This document shows, in pieces, positions 53,201 through 64,000 of a stretch of 64,000 nt of DNA; the first letter of the stretch is position 1; every line of letters starts with the position of its first letter. Position numbers and translations under genes: made by a program. The notes below the pieces were generated by a model. That model had not been told where the DNA came from and ran no database searches. It saw nothing but the letters and a program-made list of their open reading frames with translations. Origin of the DNA: Litomosoides sigmodontis (lineage: Eukaryota > Nematoda > Chromadorea > Rhabditida > Onchocercidae); assembly GCA_963070105.1 (NCBI GenBank), contig OY718805.1:9893652-9957651 (forward strand). The letters run 5' to 3'.

Positions 53201-53411
53201 GCTAAGAGACAGGATTACATTATAACAAGCATATTGTTGTGCTGAAATAGATGCTTAACGTCCTTTTAAGGCATAACTTAAAGCTTTTACCAAATAAATT
53301 TCTGTTCAAATTATCTATAAATTTAGAAATTTTATTCTGTAGAAGAATCACATTGTAGAATTTTCCCATTGCAATGAAATGTAAAAAGTTGTTGATTATT
53401 AAATTTAAGTA
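47205..53411. other. Gene-poor 6-kb region
   Basis: Apart from the missing reductase first exon, which should be near its start, I see no frame with splice signals and protein character. It contains a local duplication at 49379-49479 and a G-run at 50531-50550. Composition is uniformly AT-rich. Confidence 0.5.
49379..49479. repeat. Partial tandem duplication, 39-bp unit
   Basis: A 39-bp stretch (49379-49417) ending in ATTCAGGTGTAAATA is repeated exactly at 49441-49479. A partial copy of its 3' half lies between them (about 49420-49438). This is two and a half copies of a local repeat, with no coding content. Confidence 0.85.
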
Positions 53412-53722
53412 ATGTTCACGGCGTCGCTGTTTATTCACTCAATCATATCGGTAACGCTCTACGTGATTGGCCTAACAATTAGCATGAACATTTGGCATTT
53501 ATTTCCGAAAAGAGTGAGTGAAATTTACAATTTAGTTAAATCGTTGAGCTACAAAATCCTTTTGCTGAAATAATTTAAATTCATTGAAAAATTTTACAAA
53601 TTTTTGGTAATGAATATTTTAGAAAAAAAATGAATGAAATTTTTTACTTTCTTTTTCAGCCTATGCTAAAAGTTCACGGTAAAACAAACGGAGAAGAGGA
53701 AAAGGACGAAAAATATCGTTAG
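53412..53722 (+). CDS. Predicted 54-residue single-span membrane micropeptide
   Basis: Two exons, 53412-53513 and 53660-53722. An in-frame TAA lies two codons before the ATG. The intron is 146 bp with a GTGAGT donor and TTTTTCAG acceptor in phase 0, and the second exon ends in TAG. AATAAA follows at 53754-53759. The product has a hydrophobic segment of about 20 residues (residues 6-27, IHSIISVTLYVIGLTISMNI) and then a charged tail (HLFPKR, EEEKDEKYR). The size and plan are those of small integral membrane proteins or regulatory micropeptides. I do not recognise the family, and the tail gives no targeting motif. Complete start, splice, stop and poly(A) elements argue for a real gene. Confidence 0.6.
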
Positions 53723-55541
53723 TGATTCATAATCCTAAAATGGACATTACTAAAATAAATTGAAATGCAAATGTGGAATGATATCAGACAATGGATACGA
53801 GACGATGAAGTTAACCTAGCTAAAGTGAACTGATCTTACATACGCTTGCTTATCACAGTAAAGTATATGGTCTGATAAGAATTTTTAAATGGTCAAAACT
53901 TTCACTGATAATTATTATTTTGAAATTTTTTATAAAAAAATAGAATAATCGGTATTTTTTTCTCCTGGCAAATTGTAATTCTAAACTTTTGCTTTAAATT
54001 ATGCAATCGTTGCGCTAAATAATTTGCAATATTTGATAAATAGTTAACAGAAGCGAACATAAGAAAATATAAACAACCACGAAATAAACAATACAAACAC
54101 AAACAACGACCAAATGACCAATACAAGAAGGCACAAACAACGAACGGAAAACAAACAAGAAAGATTTTTTGTCACAGCGTTGGACTGATAAGAAATGCCC
54201 GACTGATACCACAGAGATAGAAGGATGCGTCTTTTGAAAATTCTGCGCGAGAAATTAGTGAAAGTGAAATAAGTTATTATGCAGAAGTCAAGCACCGATA
54301 GCACCCTTACGCATCAAACGAAACGGATAGTAAGTATTTCATTGAAAAGTTTGAAAAAAAAATGAAACTCGCAACTGTCAGAAAGCGATATCGCAAATTC
54401 GCATAGTTATATTACTTTAATTGGCGAAATTACTCTTGTAATTAGTCTCGAATTACTCTCGAAATTACTCAGTAACTGTGAAATGTGATTCACAAACAAA
54501 TTTTGTTCGGCAATTCTGTAAGCAATTAATTTGTTTTTTTTTTTCAATAAAATGGTGAAAAAGAAATTATCCGTTGCACGAGAAATATTAGTTGAAATTT
54601 AAATTGACTAAAGCCAAAATTTCCACAAACAATGCAATGTGAAGAACAAAAAAGAGGCAAGGCAAACATGATGTTATTTAAATTTATTAACGAAAATTCA
54701 TTCTGATATTCAGTTCAAACGATAGACCGAAAGTGATCTTCTTCGCTGTTATGGTTGCATTTCAATAATTTAAAGATTAAAAGGAGAAATTACATTGCTA
54801 AACCTCACAGAAGCGAGAATAACGCGCAGCAAAACGATTTCCCTTCCACTGGCTTAATTCGATTTTTCGATTAATTAGAATACATTAATATTCAAGTGCC
54901 CTCTTTTAGGACATATCTAACACGAACGCTGTCATCGTTATCACCGCCGACCTTAGGATGGCCTTCGTGAGCGTGCGAAACAAAAAACAGGTCAAGTGAT
55001 GAGTGGCACCTGTGAGTGCGTGCACACGGACGGACGGCAGATACGGACGGACCGACGGACTGAGACACACGGCAGATGTCTCACGGACATGCACACACGG
55101 ACGGCGTTGTCGTGTGCCACGGACAGGACAGATATTGTCGCGGCGAATATGAATTACTGCCATCTGATCATTTGCAGGAATTGATGATGAGATGTGGCGC
55201 AAAATATCCATGACCACTCTCTCCTCTCCTCCTTCTAGCGGTGCGCAGATAGGTGCATTAACGATCAATTAATCTACTACAGTATCCTACAAGTTGAGAA
55301 AAGGAGGGAAAATAAGGCGCGCAAAGAGCAATCGGTTGTCGAGCGATTCCTTCTCACACTTACCCTCTTGGTCAAGCTACTCGTTCACCTCTCTCTTCGG
55401 TCATCCATGGAGCTATCCCTTGCAGCAGTTTCTTTTATTTCCCTATGATTGGCACTTCCTCATTTCCGATCCTTTCATCCATCTCACTTTTATCAGCTTA
55501 TCATCAGCTGCGCTTATTGATGGTCAAAGTTGTCTGGATGA
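53723..55541. other. Intergenic, with a short ACGG-rich patch
   Basis: No supported gene. At about 55021-55110 the sequence becomes locally G+C-rich, with repeated ACGG/GGAC units. A (GA)n run of about 14 bp ends at 55560. Confidence 0.5.
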
Positions 55542-55936
55542 ATGAGAGAGAGAGAGAGAGCAAAGATGATTCGCTTTGCTAGCATTAGCTATCCTTCTCA
55601 GCGGTTTCTTCTATTCGCGTACCGTTGCGAAGTCCTCGCTTGCTTAGGATTATTCCGATCATCGATAAGTCAAAAGATAATTGAAATGTTTGCAGCAGCC
55701 ATGGTGGATGTATGGGACCGAAGATGCCTCCTTTTGACAGACCTGAAGAGGTACCTGCGTGAAGAGCTATTGTACCTCCAAGTGTCGGCGTGCCATTTAC
55801 GACGTGGCTCATTCGGTATGTTTATTTTTAATGTTTGATTTATTCCAGTAATTCAATTACTAAATTCTTGCAAGTTGTAACATTACCAGTTGTAGGAATC
55901 GATGTGAGCACGAAGCTCACTGAAGCGCTGTGGTGA
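55542..55936 (+). CDS. Possible two-exon ORF of 104 residues, weak
   Basis: An ATG at 55542 opens a frame to a GTATGT donor after 55815. An in-phase acceptor (TTGTAG) at 55896 leads to a TGA at 55934-55936. The protein contains SISQKIIEMFAAAMVDVWDR and LKRYLREELLYLQVSACHL and has no recognised family. The frame overlaps a minus-strand open frame of equal quality, and the first codons lie in a GA repeat, so this may be chance. Confidence 0.25.
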
Positions 55937-56070
55937 TGCAAACGACAGGGGTCACAGAGATAACACAGATCACGAGTCTCGGAGCAGACATTGGAGCACG
56001 AACGAGATTTGGAACAGGATCTCGAGAGTGAGAGCGAGCTCGTGCTCTGCCAGCAGGGACCAGTACTGAC

Positions 56071-56165
56071 CTGGTTTATAGGTGGAAAGAGGAGAAGATG
56101 GCGGAGCAGCTGTAGGAATCATTCGGTGAAGAAAGTCTGATGCTTTGTTGGGAGTGTTTCTACCA
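56071..56165 (-). CDS. Isolated candidate exon, weak
   Basis: Minus-strand exon-like stretch with a TTCTTACAG acceptor and a GTCAGT donor, 31 full codons. It reads GRNTPNKASDFLHRMIPTAA and then a Pro/Ser-rich tract, the composition of a disordered regulatory protein. No partner exon was found in phase, so it is listed only as a candidate. Confidence 0.25.
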
Positions 56166-56509
56166 CTGTAAGAATGCAAGCAAGTAGGAACGGTTCGGGA
56201 AATCGCGCTGTAAGTTCTATGAATTTCTAATTATTTAGTAGAATAAAGTGCACGGATGGATAAATGTGTGCTTTAAACGGAATTAATCGTTCTACGCTCA
56301 CAACATTTCTAGTTTTGATAGCTTTTTTTTGGAAAATGAAAAATTAGATTTCGAATTTGTAGCTAGTTACCAAAACGTATGTTTTAAGCGAACGCGGGCA
56401 ATACGCTTTCGAGTTCGAGCAGAAGAAGAAGGAAACGAGACATCCACCAGCAAGTCCGGAAGTTTTCCATGAACGGCATTACTCGCACAATATCAACAAA
56501 CATGGTGAA

Positions 56510-57600
56510 AAAATAAAAAAATAAAAAAAAATAAAACAAAAAAAATGGAAAAAATAAAAAAAGAAAAAATAAAAAAAGAAAAAATAAAAAAAATAAAACA
56601 AAAAAATGGAAAAAAAATAAAAAAGAAAAAATAAAAAAAGAAAAAATAAAAAAAGAAAAAATAAAAAAAGAAAAAATAAAAAAAGAAAAAATAAAAAAAG
56701 AAAAAATAAAAAAAGAAAAAATAAAAAAAGAAAAAATAAAAAAAGAAAAAATAAAAAAAGAAAAAATAAAAAAAGAAAAAATAAAAAAAGAAAAAATAAA
56801 AAAAGAAAAAATAAAAAAAGAAAAAATAAAAAAAGAAAAAATAAAAAAAGAAAAAATAAAAAAAGAAAAAATAAAAAAAGAAAAAATAAAAAAAGAAAAA
56901 ATAAAAAAAGAAAAAATAAAAAAAGAAAAAATAAAAAAAGAAAAAATAAAAAAAGAAAAAATAAAAAAAGAAAAAATAAAAAAAGAAAAAATAAAAAAAG
57001 AAAAAATAAAAAAAGAAAAAATAAAAAAAGAAAAAATAAAAAAAGAAAAAATAAAAAAAGAAAAAATAAAAAAAGAAAAAATAAAAAAAGAAAAAATAAA
57101 AAAAGAAAAAATAAAAAAAGAAAAAATAAAAAAAGAAAAAATAAAAAAAGAAAAAATAAAAAAAGAAAAAATAAAAAAAGAAAAAATAAAAAAAGAAAAA
57201 ATAAAAAAAGAAAAAATAAAAAAAGAAAAAATAAAAAAAGAAAAAATAAAAAAAGAAAAAATAAAAAAAGAAAAAATAAAAAAAGAAAAAATAAAAAAAG
57301 AAAAAATAAAAAAAGAAAATATAAAAAAAGAAAAAATAAAAAAAGAAAAAATAAAAAAAGAAAAAATAAAAAAAGAAAAAATAAAAAAAGAAAAAATAAA
57401 AAAAGAAAAAATAAAAAAGAAAAAATGAAAAAAGAAAAAATGAAAAAAGAAAAAATGAAAAAAGAAAAAATAAAAAAAGAAAAAAACGGAAAAAATAGAA
57501 AAAAAGAAAGAAAAACTAAAAAGGAAGAAGAGAAAAAAGTAAAAAAAAATGAAAAGGAAAAAAGAGAAAGTAAAAAAAAAAAGGAATTTGAGGAAATAAT
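56510..57600. repeat. A-rich 15-bp minisatellite, about 54 near-perfect units
   Basis: The core, about 56611-57416, is a head-to-tail array of a 15-bp unit (A6 T A7 G). Only one substitution, A to T at 57320, is visible within it. The edges carry degenerate units: TGGAA variants on the left and ATGAAAAAAG variants at 57421-57470. On the minus strand the unit would read as the pentapeptide FIFSF, giving a spurious open frame of about 400 codons. The homogeneity indicates recent expansion or gene conversion. Confidence 0.95.
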
Positions 57601-59611
57601 TTTTCCTCGTGAAACTCATAGTTGCGGTCTTTCATTTTTTTATGCATTTTGAATTTTTGGGAATCTGGGGAGGAAAAATTGTTTTTTCTTTAAATTTGCT
57701 AACCTGTAATGAGTGTTTTATTCGTAGGACGCGGTAGAATTTTATTAGCATCAAATTTGAGTTTTATTTTTATGAAATTATGCAATGTTTGGCACTGTAG
57801 ATATATTAATTTGATTCTTTTCATTGTGTTTTCATTTAATTGTAGCATACAGCTCCCGCACGGGATGGTGTCAAGAATTCGAAAGTAATATTAAAAAATA
57901 ACCTCCCAGCTACTATGCTGATAATGTCTCAGCGGTGATCTCACAGGTGATTACTAACTATGTACAAGTTAGATATCTATTTAACCTTTGTTTTAAAATG
58001 CCACTTTCACCTATTTCATCATTGTAATCTGCTGCCGAGCGTCAGATTTCATCAATGTAATTCTTCCACTAGCGTCATAAATCATCTGCCTCGAATTCTT
58101 AATTTGTAAACAATTAAACCACTCATGCATGGTGCGAATCGACTGAACTTTACCCTCCACACCAACCAATTCTCACTAAATTCACTTCTGATTTGAAATT
58201 ACGCTATCAGCCAGCTGCTCTACCAATATCCTCGTTCCGACCTAACTCTGCCAACACCAACTTGTACTTGTAAATTTCTGATATTGTTTCATAAGCTATT
58301 TTTCTGCTAATAAACTATTAATTGCTACACCTTAATCAACAATCTCAAGGATACAGCACTGCTATCATTTCACAAATTGGTAAACAGAATCGAATAAGCT
58401 CCTGAAAAGCTGTGATAGGCAGCGTGAGCCCAACCAATCGCCTACCGTCGTGAACAACAACAAATCCACAACTCCATTTCAAAACGTTCCCGGATGGATG
58501 GTATTTAGATCTCAACCGATGATAATAAATGGATGCTATCGTAGAAATTGGCGCTTGGTTGGTTCTTTGGATCATTCTTTTTCATTCAATGGTTTTTGTA
58601 GCAAAGAAATGTGATGTTAGAAATTACTAGTAATTGAATTTGTGTTCCTATTTTCTCTGAATCTTTTTTTTTCGCCTTTTGCTACTTAGTTCAGTTTAGA
58701 GATGTCCCTTACTGTTTCTCATTATGTCCTTAGATTTTCTTATGTTTATTTCGGAATCCACTTTGAAATATTGCATTAATTGTGAATTAGAATGGACAAG
58801 GATAGCTTGCTTTACTTGATTTATTGCGCATTTGATATTTTGCATTTCTTGTAATTTTCAATTAGCGAACAATTGGTGTTGTAATTTATCACATTAATTT
58901 CCGATATACTGTACTTTTAATGTTATTATTGTCTCACTAAGAATTTTACTGTTTTTATCTTTTCACTTACTGCTTATTTGATACTTTCTAGTTTGGTAGA
59001 AAAGAGAAGTTATTTCCTTTTCCTTTTTTTAAATTATTACAAGCGTTTCTATTTTCCGTGGTTCATTTTAATGTTCTTTGTAATTTCTTTTCCGAAAGTA
59101 ATTACTATCAACTTTTGCAGCTTTTGACATTCCTTCTATGTATTTCAATTTCTCATTCTCTCTGTAAGATTTTTGAAATTCTACTTTAATATTCTATTCA
59201 CTTTTAATTGTGGAATTTTTATAGCTGTTTTGATTTAGCCTTGTGCTTTTGCCAATTGCATCCATTGAGTAGTTTTGTTTTTTTGGTTTCTCCGACTCTT
59301 TCTCTACTGATTCCTTTTCTCGTTGTTTCATTTCTGTGTGAGTGAAAAATTCCAACTGTAATATTCTCCAGTATTTTCTGACTTCTGTTTTTTTTTATTC
59401 TTTTAATTGCTTGAAGTTGCAGTTTGTTACTACTGACTTTTTTTTTTAATTTTATTCTCTTTCATATGGCAATTATATCGTTTTTTTTATTTTCTCCACA
59501 CATTTTTGTTTTCCTTTTTGCATAAATGCATGAGAAATTTTGAGTGGGAGGAATTGCGAATTCGTTTCAGCGCGTACGACTGCGATAGTACTTCCAGCGA
59601 CTAGCTGTCGA
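57601..59611. other. Intergenic, no gene seen
   Basis: T-rich sequence with no frame I can support. An open stretch on minus at 58345-58575 lacks splice context and family resemblance. Confidence 0.5.
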
Positions 59612-59890
59612 ATGGCCTTCAATTGTTTGATACTTTTCAGAATTTCTTACATTTTACTGCTCAGCAAGGTTAGTTCTTTTCAATTTGTTTTTCCAATTCT
59701 CAGTTTTTAGGAGTGAATGCAACGATAATGTGGTTTTTACGGGTGTTGATAAATTTCGAAGTATTTTTTTGCATTTCTAAAGGGTTTTACTATTTCATTA
59801 TTTCAGGTCCTTACCATATATCCGCCATCAATATTTCGCAGCACATTTCATTATCGCATTTCAATTCCTGAAAATATCGGATGGCAATAA
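59612..59890 (+). CDS. Possible 46-residue secreted or membrane peptide, weak
   Basis: ATG at 59612, exon to 59668 (GTTAGT donor), acceptor TTTCAG, exon 59807-59890 ending TAA, phase 0. The first 19 residues (MAFNCLILFRISYILLLSK) resemble a signal peptide; the second exon includes FHYRISIPENIG, reminiscent of the first strand of a cadherin repeat. If this is the start of a cadherin-like gene it stops immediately, so it may be a broken remnant or chance. Confidence 0.3.
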
Positions 59891-60347
59891 TTAATATTCT
59901 CGGCGACTATCTGCTCGTGACACATGGCTACACTGTCAGTGTCTTTTATTATCAAAATTTTTCCATCTTTTAGATCAAAAAAGGAAATGTACCGAAATAT
60001 GAAATCTCAAATTTCTAGGAAGAAGTAAATCGGAGTACTTCTGTAGGCAGAAATAATCAGAGCTTACAATCAAGGAAATATTTTGATCACAAAACAGGTC
60101 TGGAACCATTATTTTCACATGTATTTATAAAAATATACTTCGTTGAATGCAATATGTTTCGACGTTCAATTTAAGCATTGAAAGAAATTAGTTAAACAGT
60201 GTTAAAACGAATTTGGAAATAAGTTGTCGTTGAATTTTAATTCTTTGAAAGATCATGGGAAGGGAAATTGTATATTTAAATAAGATTGCAATTGTTATTT
60301 AGCAATTGGAAAACAATATTTTTATGCAATCAAAAATAACGAAAATT

Positions 60348-62131
60348 TTAAATTCTTTTCATAAATTGTGGTTCATTATTGCGCTTCAGAATTGCCTCTA
60401 CACGTGCGCGATTAGCTTGGAATGAGGTATGAACGGATGCGTCATTTAAGTTATCATTTGAGTCACATCTATCATTAATGAATTTTGTCACAGGTAGCGA
60501 TGAATTGTCGATGAACGGCAAATTTGCTGACGGTATTTCATTGTATCGTTCCAGTAAACGTCTGTAGTTAAATCATTTAAACGACACGTAAATTAAATTA
60601 AACGAAGCGTAAATATATTTTGAAACTTCAGCATGAATTTTTTTGAACTTTTTTCATTTTTTTTATAAAGAACTTTCGGTTGTAAGACTTACTCTCTTTC
60701 TTCTTTTCGATTAAAAGTATTCACGTTGCAACCACTTGCTGATTTTTGTCTTTGCCTGCAACAGCGTATTGCATAATTATTATTGAATCGATTAATATGT
60801 TTGCAGTTGGTATAATTTATCAGTAATGATGCTCACTTTATCTTCCTACTAATTTATGCCTTTTCCTTATTTCCCACAACATTTATAATTTCTTTACTTT
60901 GTTAATTTGTACTAATTTTAGTTAGTGCCGAAATTTTCATTTCTTTGTTTTTATGTTTGTTTGAAATTTCGATTTTTTCACTTTTTGTTCTCATCTAACA
61001 CGTAACCTTTTATAGAAGATAATATTTGCAACAGTCCAAATAATCGACGCTACCACGTATGTTGGAAGTATAATTCCAATTAACCACAAGCATCGTTTAT
61101 GTATTTCACTTCGCACCATCTAAATAATTTTTAAAAAACCGGAAAAATCACTGTAGATTTTTTTAATTTGAGAATATTTAATTTAAAATAACTCTAAGTG
61201 TGCACAGTTGTGTGGGAAAGTAATGCTAAATAGAAAACAGTAAAGTATCCTTATTAGCATAACTGATTCTGCTGAGATTACATTAATGTTGTAAGATGCA
61301 GTGATGTTTCAGGATTAGTGTACTTAAAAATTTTCACCTCATTTTTATGCAACATACTGGTGCGTTCCTTTATCATTTCCATCAATAGATCGAGCTTCTC
61401 ACCTTTAAGATCGAAATATTCTGGGATCCGAAAGTTTATCCCACCACTGAAAATGTTTAATTTTAATTAAAATCTATTGTTTTCATATTGCGGCAACAAA
61501 AATATTACCTTTTTTTCAAGGTTTAATTTAATTGCGTTCTTAAAATATTTATTTCTACAATTCGTTTTAAATTTTAAGCTTGAACAAATTATTTTCCTTT
61601 TTTTGATGGACGCCTGTAGCTTTTTGCTGAATTCCTTACTCTTCCTTTTCAATTCTCTTTGCTTTTTTAATTTATATTAAAAATTAATGGAATAAATTGG
61701 AATTGAAAAAGTTATTTAAACAAGTTTTGACAAATCAATAATAGGCAATATTCATTAGTGATAAAATAATTATCAATAAAAAGCAGTGATAAAATGATGT
61801 CTGCTAGAATAGTAATGGCGGAACAATATTTATCAAAGGAAAAGTAATAAAGTAATAATCATTAAAACGACGACATTGGTAAAGTAATAATTATTAAGGC
61901 AAATGAGATAATATAGTTAATTTTGCTGAAGTATCAGTGATAAAACGATAGACATTAAAAGTAATCGTAATAATGGCTATTAGTTTCAAAATAAAATTAA
62001 CCGTACTTTTTACTAGTCCTTCCTAACTGAACTTGTTGTTCCACACGTACCATTTTTGTTGTTATGCTATGAAGAATTTGCGGTAAATGAATTGCGGCAA
62101 TGATGAAGACCAGTTGTATTGACTTTTTCAT
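60348..62131 (-). CDS. Predicted type I single-pass membrane protein, unknown family
   Basis: Five exons: 62131-62007, 61446-61338, 61119-61007, 60755-60693, 60561-60348. All phases and splice sites fit, giving 207 residues. The N terminus (MKKSIQLVFIIAAIHLPQIL) is a signal peptide by composition. An extracellular part of about 60 residues follows, with PEYFDLKGEKLDLLMEMIKE, then a membrane segment (CLWLIGIILPTYVVASIIWT plus VANIIFY). A basic cytoplasmic tail comes next, with RKEERERLLERYNEIPSA and a terminal part ending in NNEPQFMKRI. One Cys lies at the membrane entry. I recognise no domain. The tail could be an adaptor-binding region; function is unknown. Confidence 0.75.
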
Positions 62132-63326
62132 TTTGCCAAGCTTTTGTTTTGAACAAAATTCAGTCATTAATTCTTTATCTTTTAAAAATCGAAAAAAGGA
62201 AAAGTATGTGAAATTGGAGAAAAGATGTGAAGATGTATGGATGAAAATGAATAAGTAGGAAGCAAAATTTTTATTTCATTTTTATTGATTTAAAATTTTC
62301 TATTCATCGTTTTCGTTTTGCTGTGGAACTAGTTCTTCTCTTCCGTTTTCTCTCTTCTCCTTTTGCGAGGTTAAATCAATAATAATTCTTTTTAATCACC
62401 GTAATTTACCTAGTTTTATTTTGCTTCATTTTCATTGCATGAAATCATTTGTGGTTGGAATTTTAATTTCATATCCTTCGTATTTTAGACTTCGTCTTAT
62501 TGCGCATGGTTTTTAACTGATTAGAAAGAATTTTTTTACACATTTAATCTGATTTTGCCACAGCCGTCTTTTTCTGTCAAATACTTTTGAGCTTTTCAAA
62601 ATTGGAATTAGAGAAATTGCACTGAAAGTGACGATTCGTGAAAATCTCTGTGTGTTGTCTTCATTTCAAAATTGCAATTGTTAACCGTTTAATAGAAAAA
62701 ACTGTTTCAGATCATAATTATTAAATTGTTAGTTAATGAATATATTTAATTAGGAGGTGAACTGTTAACGAAATAACTGTGCAAATTATTAGAAGGAAAA
62801 TAGCGAGAAATATTAGTACTTTTGCACAAAGTTGGATTATCTTTATCGTTCCGGAAAACTTTCTTATATTGTTAAAAAGACAGCAATTCACGTAAATAAT
62901 ATTTCCCTGTAAGAAATGATTCAAAGTACAGTCGTACAAAAATGTCAAAATGGAGGAAAAAAACGGAAATCAAAAGGCCAAACTATGATCATAAATTACA
63001 TCCTTGAAAAAAGTAATTTCCGGTAGAATATAAACCTTTCTTTCCTTCCTTGTTTTTTCTGAAATTTATTCAATCGAAATTTGCGTGAATTTGTAATGAC
63101 ATAGCAATTAATTCATTATGATTGTTAGCGTATTATCGCGTCATAGTACGATTATCATCCTACCAACCAATTGTCATTAAATTTCAATTTGCTAATGAAA
63201 AAGATAAAAGTATGCTAAATATTTGGAAAAACGGTGCTACGAAATCACATTCGTCTTGAAGTTAGAAAAAAAGGAAAATGATAAAGAAAGAAAATATTTA
63301 AATGTAAATGTACTTGCAACTGTTAT

Positions 63327-63396
<70 letters not shown>

Positions 63397-64000
63397 TTAT
63401 TTATATGGTAGTGTTTGCTCCAGTGAATTTTATAATTCGTATTTGAAATATGATTAATGATAAAGTTGATGTTGACGATCTGTTTGCATTAAATTTGAAC
63501 AATCCTATCATTATCATATCGATATGAAATTTCAAGTGTAACAAGAAAACTTGTTGGATATAAAAGGTGCATCAAAGTGAACAAGCAAAAGTACCGATCA
63601 TCTCGATTACGATAATTAGCAAGTAATTTATTAATTAATAAACTTGTAGTTGGTTAAATGCTACGTTCTAAATTCATTACATTTTTTTTCCTAGTAAAAG
63701 TCAATTTTTCTGCGTTAGGTATAATATAATGTAACGAAATGGATTAAATTACACTTCTACTATTAAGTAATATGCAATTTAAATTATAAATAAGATTTAA
63801 TTTGGCAAAAAAAAATCCAAAAAAGTTTTTGCAAGAAATTGTCAATGTTTGGTGACACAAACACACACACACACGGAAAATCAATTTCCTTCCATTCTGT
63901 CCTTACTGTCAAACATACCCCGTCGTCAACAATTCTCATAAATTCTAATGGTGAGCTTTAAACGACGTTCCACCACTTTTGGATGTGTAATTATGCGCAT
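62132..64000. other. Right-end region, no supported gene
   Basis: AT-rich, with a (TA)n repeat at 63330 and a short CA run near 63860. The last 100 bp have a minus-strand frame running off the window edge that I cannot judge. Confidence 0.45.
63330..63393. repeat. (TA)n microsatellite, about 64 bp
   Basis: Uninterrupted alternation of T and A for about 64 bp. Confidence 0.95.

Noticed and set aside
56384..57619. 411-codon minus-strand frame of FIFSF repeats
   Set aside because: It is the translation of the 15-bp minisatellite; there is no conserved flanking domain and no plausible function.

Overview
The window is AT-rich eukaryotic DNA with small spliced genes. Introns have worm-like acceptors (TTTTCAG, TTTTTAG) and donors (GTAAGT, GTGAGT), codon phases join cleanly across them, and there are long (CA)n, (TA)n and A-rich repeats. 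Several spliced proteins align best with animal families, and one gene looks like a nematode chemoreceptor. I read it as a nematode nuclear contig, possibly from a filarial/spirurid-type genome; that placement is inference. No prokaryotic, phage or CRISPR features are present.

Layout: 1-8.1 kb is mostly non-coding, with two phase-compatible minus-strand exons of an unknown gene (2305-2858) and a long CA repeat. From 8.1 to 17.5 kb lies a minus-strand cluster: geranylgeranyltransferase I beta (PGGT1B, 8135-14108), the Pol I factor subunit TAF1C (10642-13335) lying wholly inside one PGGT1B intron on the same strand, and the mitochondrial ribosomal protein MRPL37 (14755-17496). A spacer with a near-consensus ciliary X-box separates MRPL37 from the divergent intraflagellar transport gene IFT140 (18710-29023, at least 32 exons). 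From 31.5 to 41 kb, on plus, are a serpentine-receptor-like gene, an unrecognised helical protein with a probable GC-AG intron, and a Rho-family protein whose nucleotide-binding motifs are degenerate but which keeps a CAAX box. On minus follow the Pol III subunit RPC9/CRCP (41383-42521) and a prostaglandin reductase 2-like oxidoreductase (43858-47204). The rest, 47-64 kb, is gene-poor: a predicted 54-residue single-span membrane micropeptide, a 207-residue predicted type I membrane protein of unknown family, a 15-bp minisatellite of about 54 copies, and two weak small spliced ORFs.

The recognised genes are mainly housekeeping (Pol I and Pol III transcription, mitochondrial translation, prenylation) plus one ciliary gene. 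No shared pathway is obvious. The most unusual items are the same-strand nested TAF1C, the Rho-like pseudo-GTPase, the X-box, and the two unassigned membrane proteins. Exon models were joined by eye from splice motifs, phase and family similarity; terminal exons are the least certain parts.
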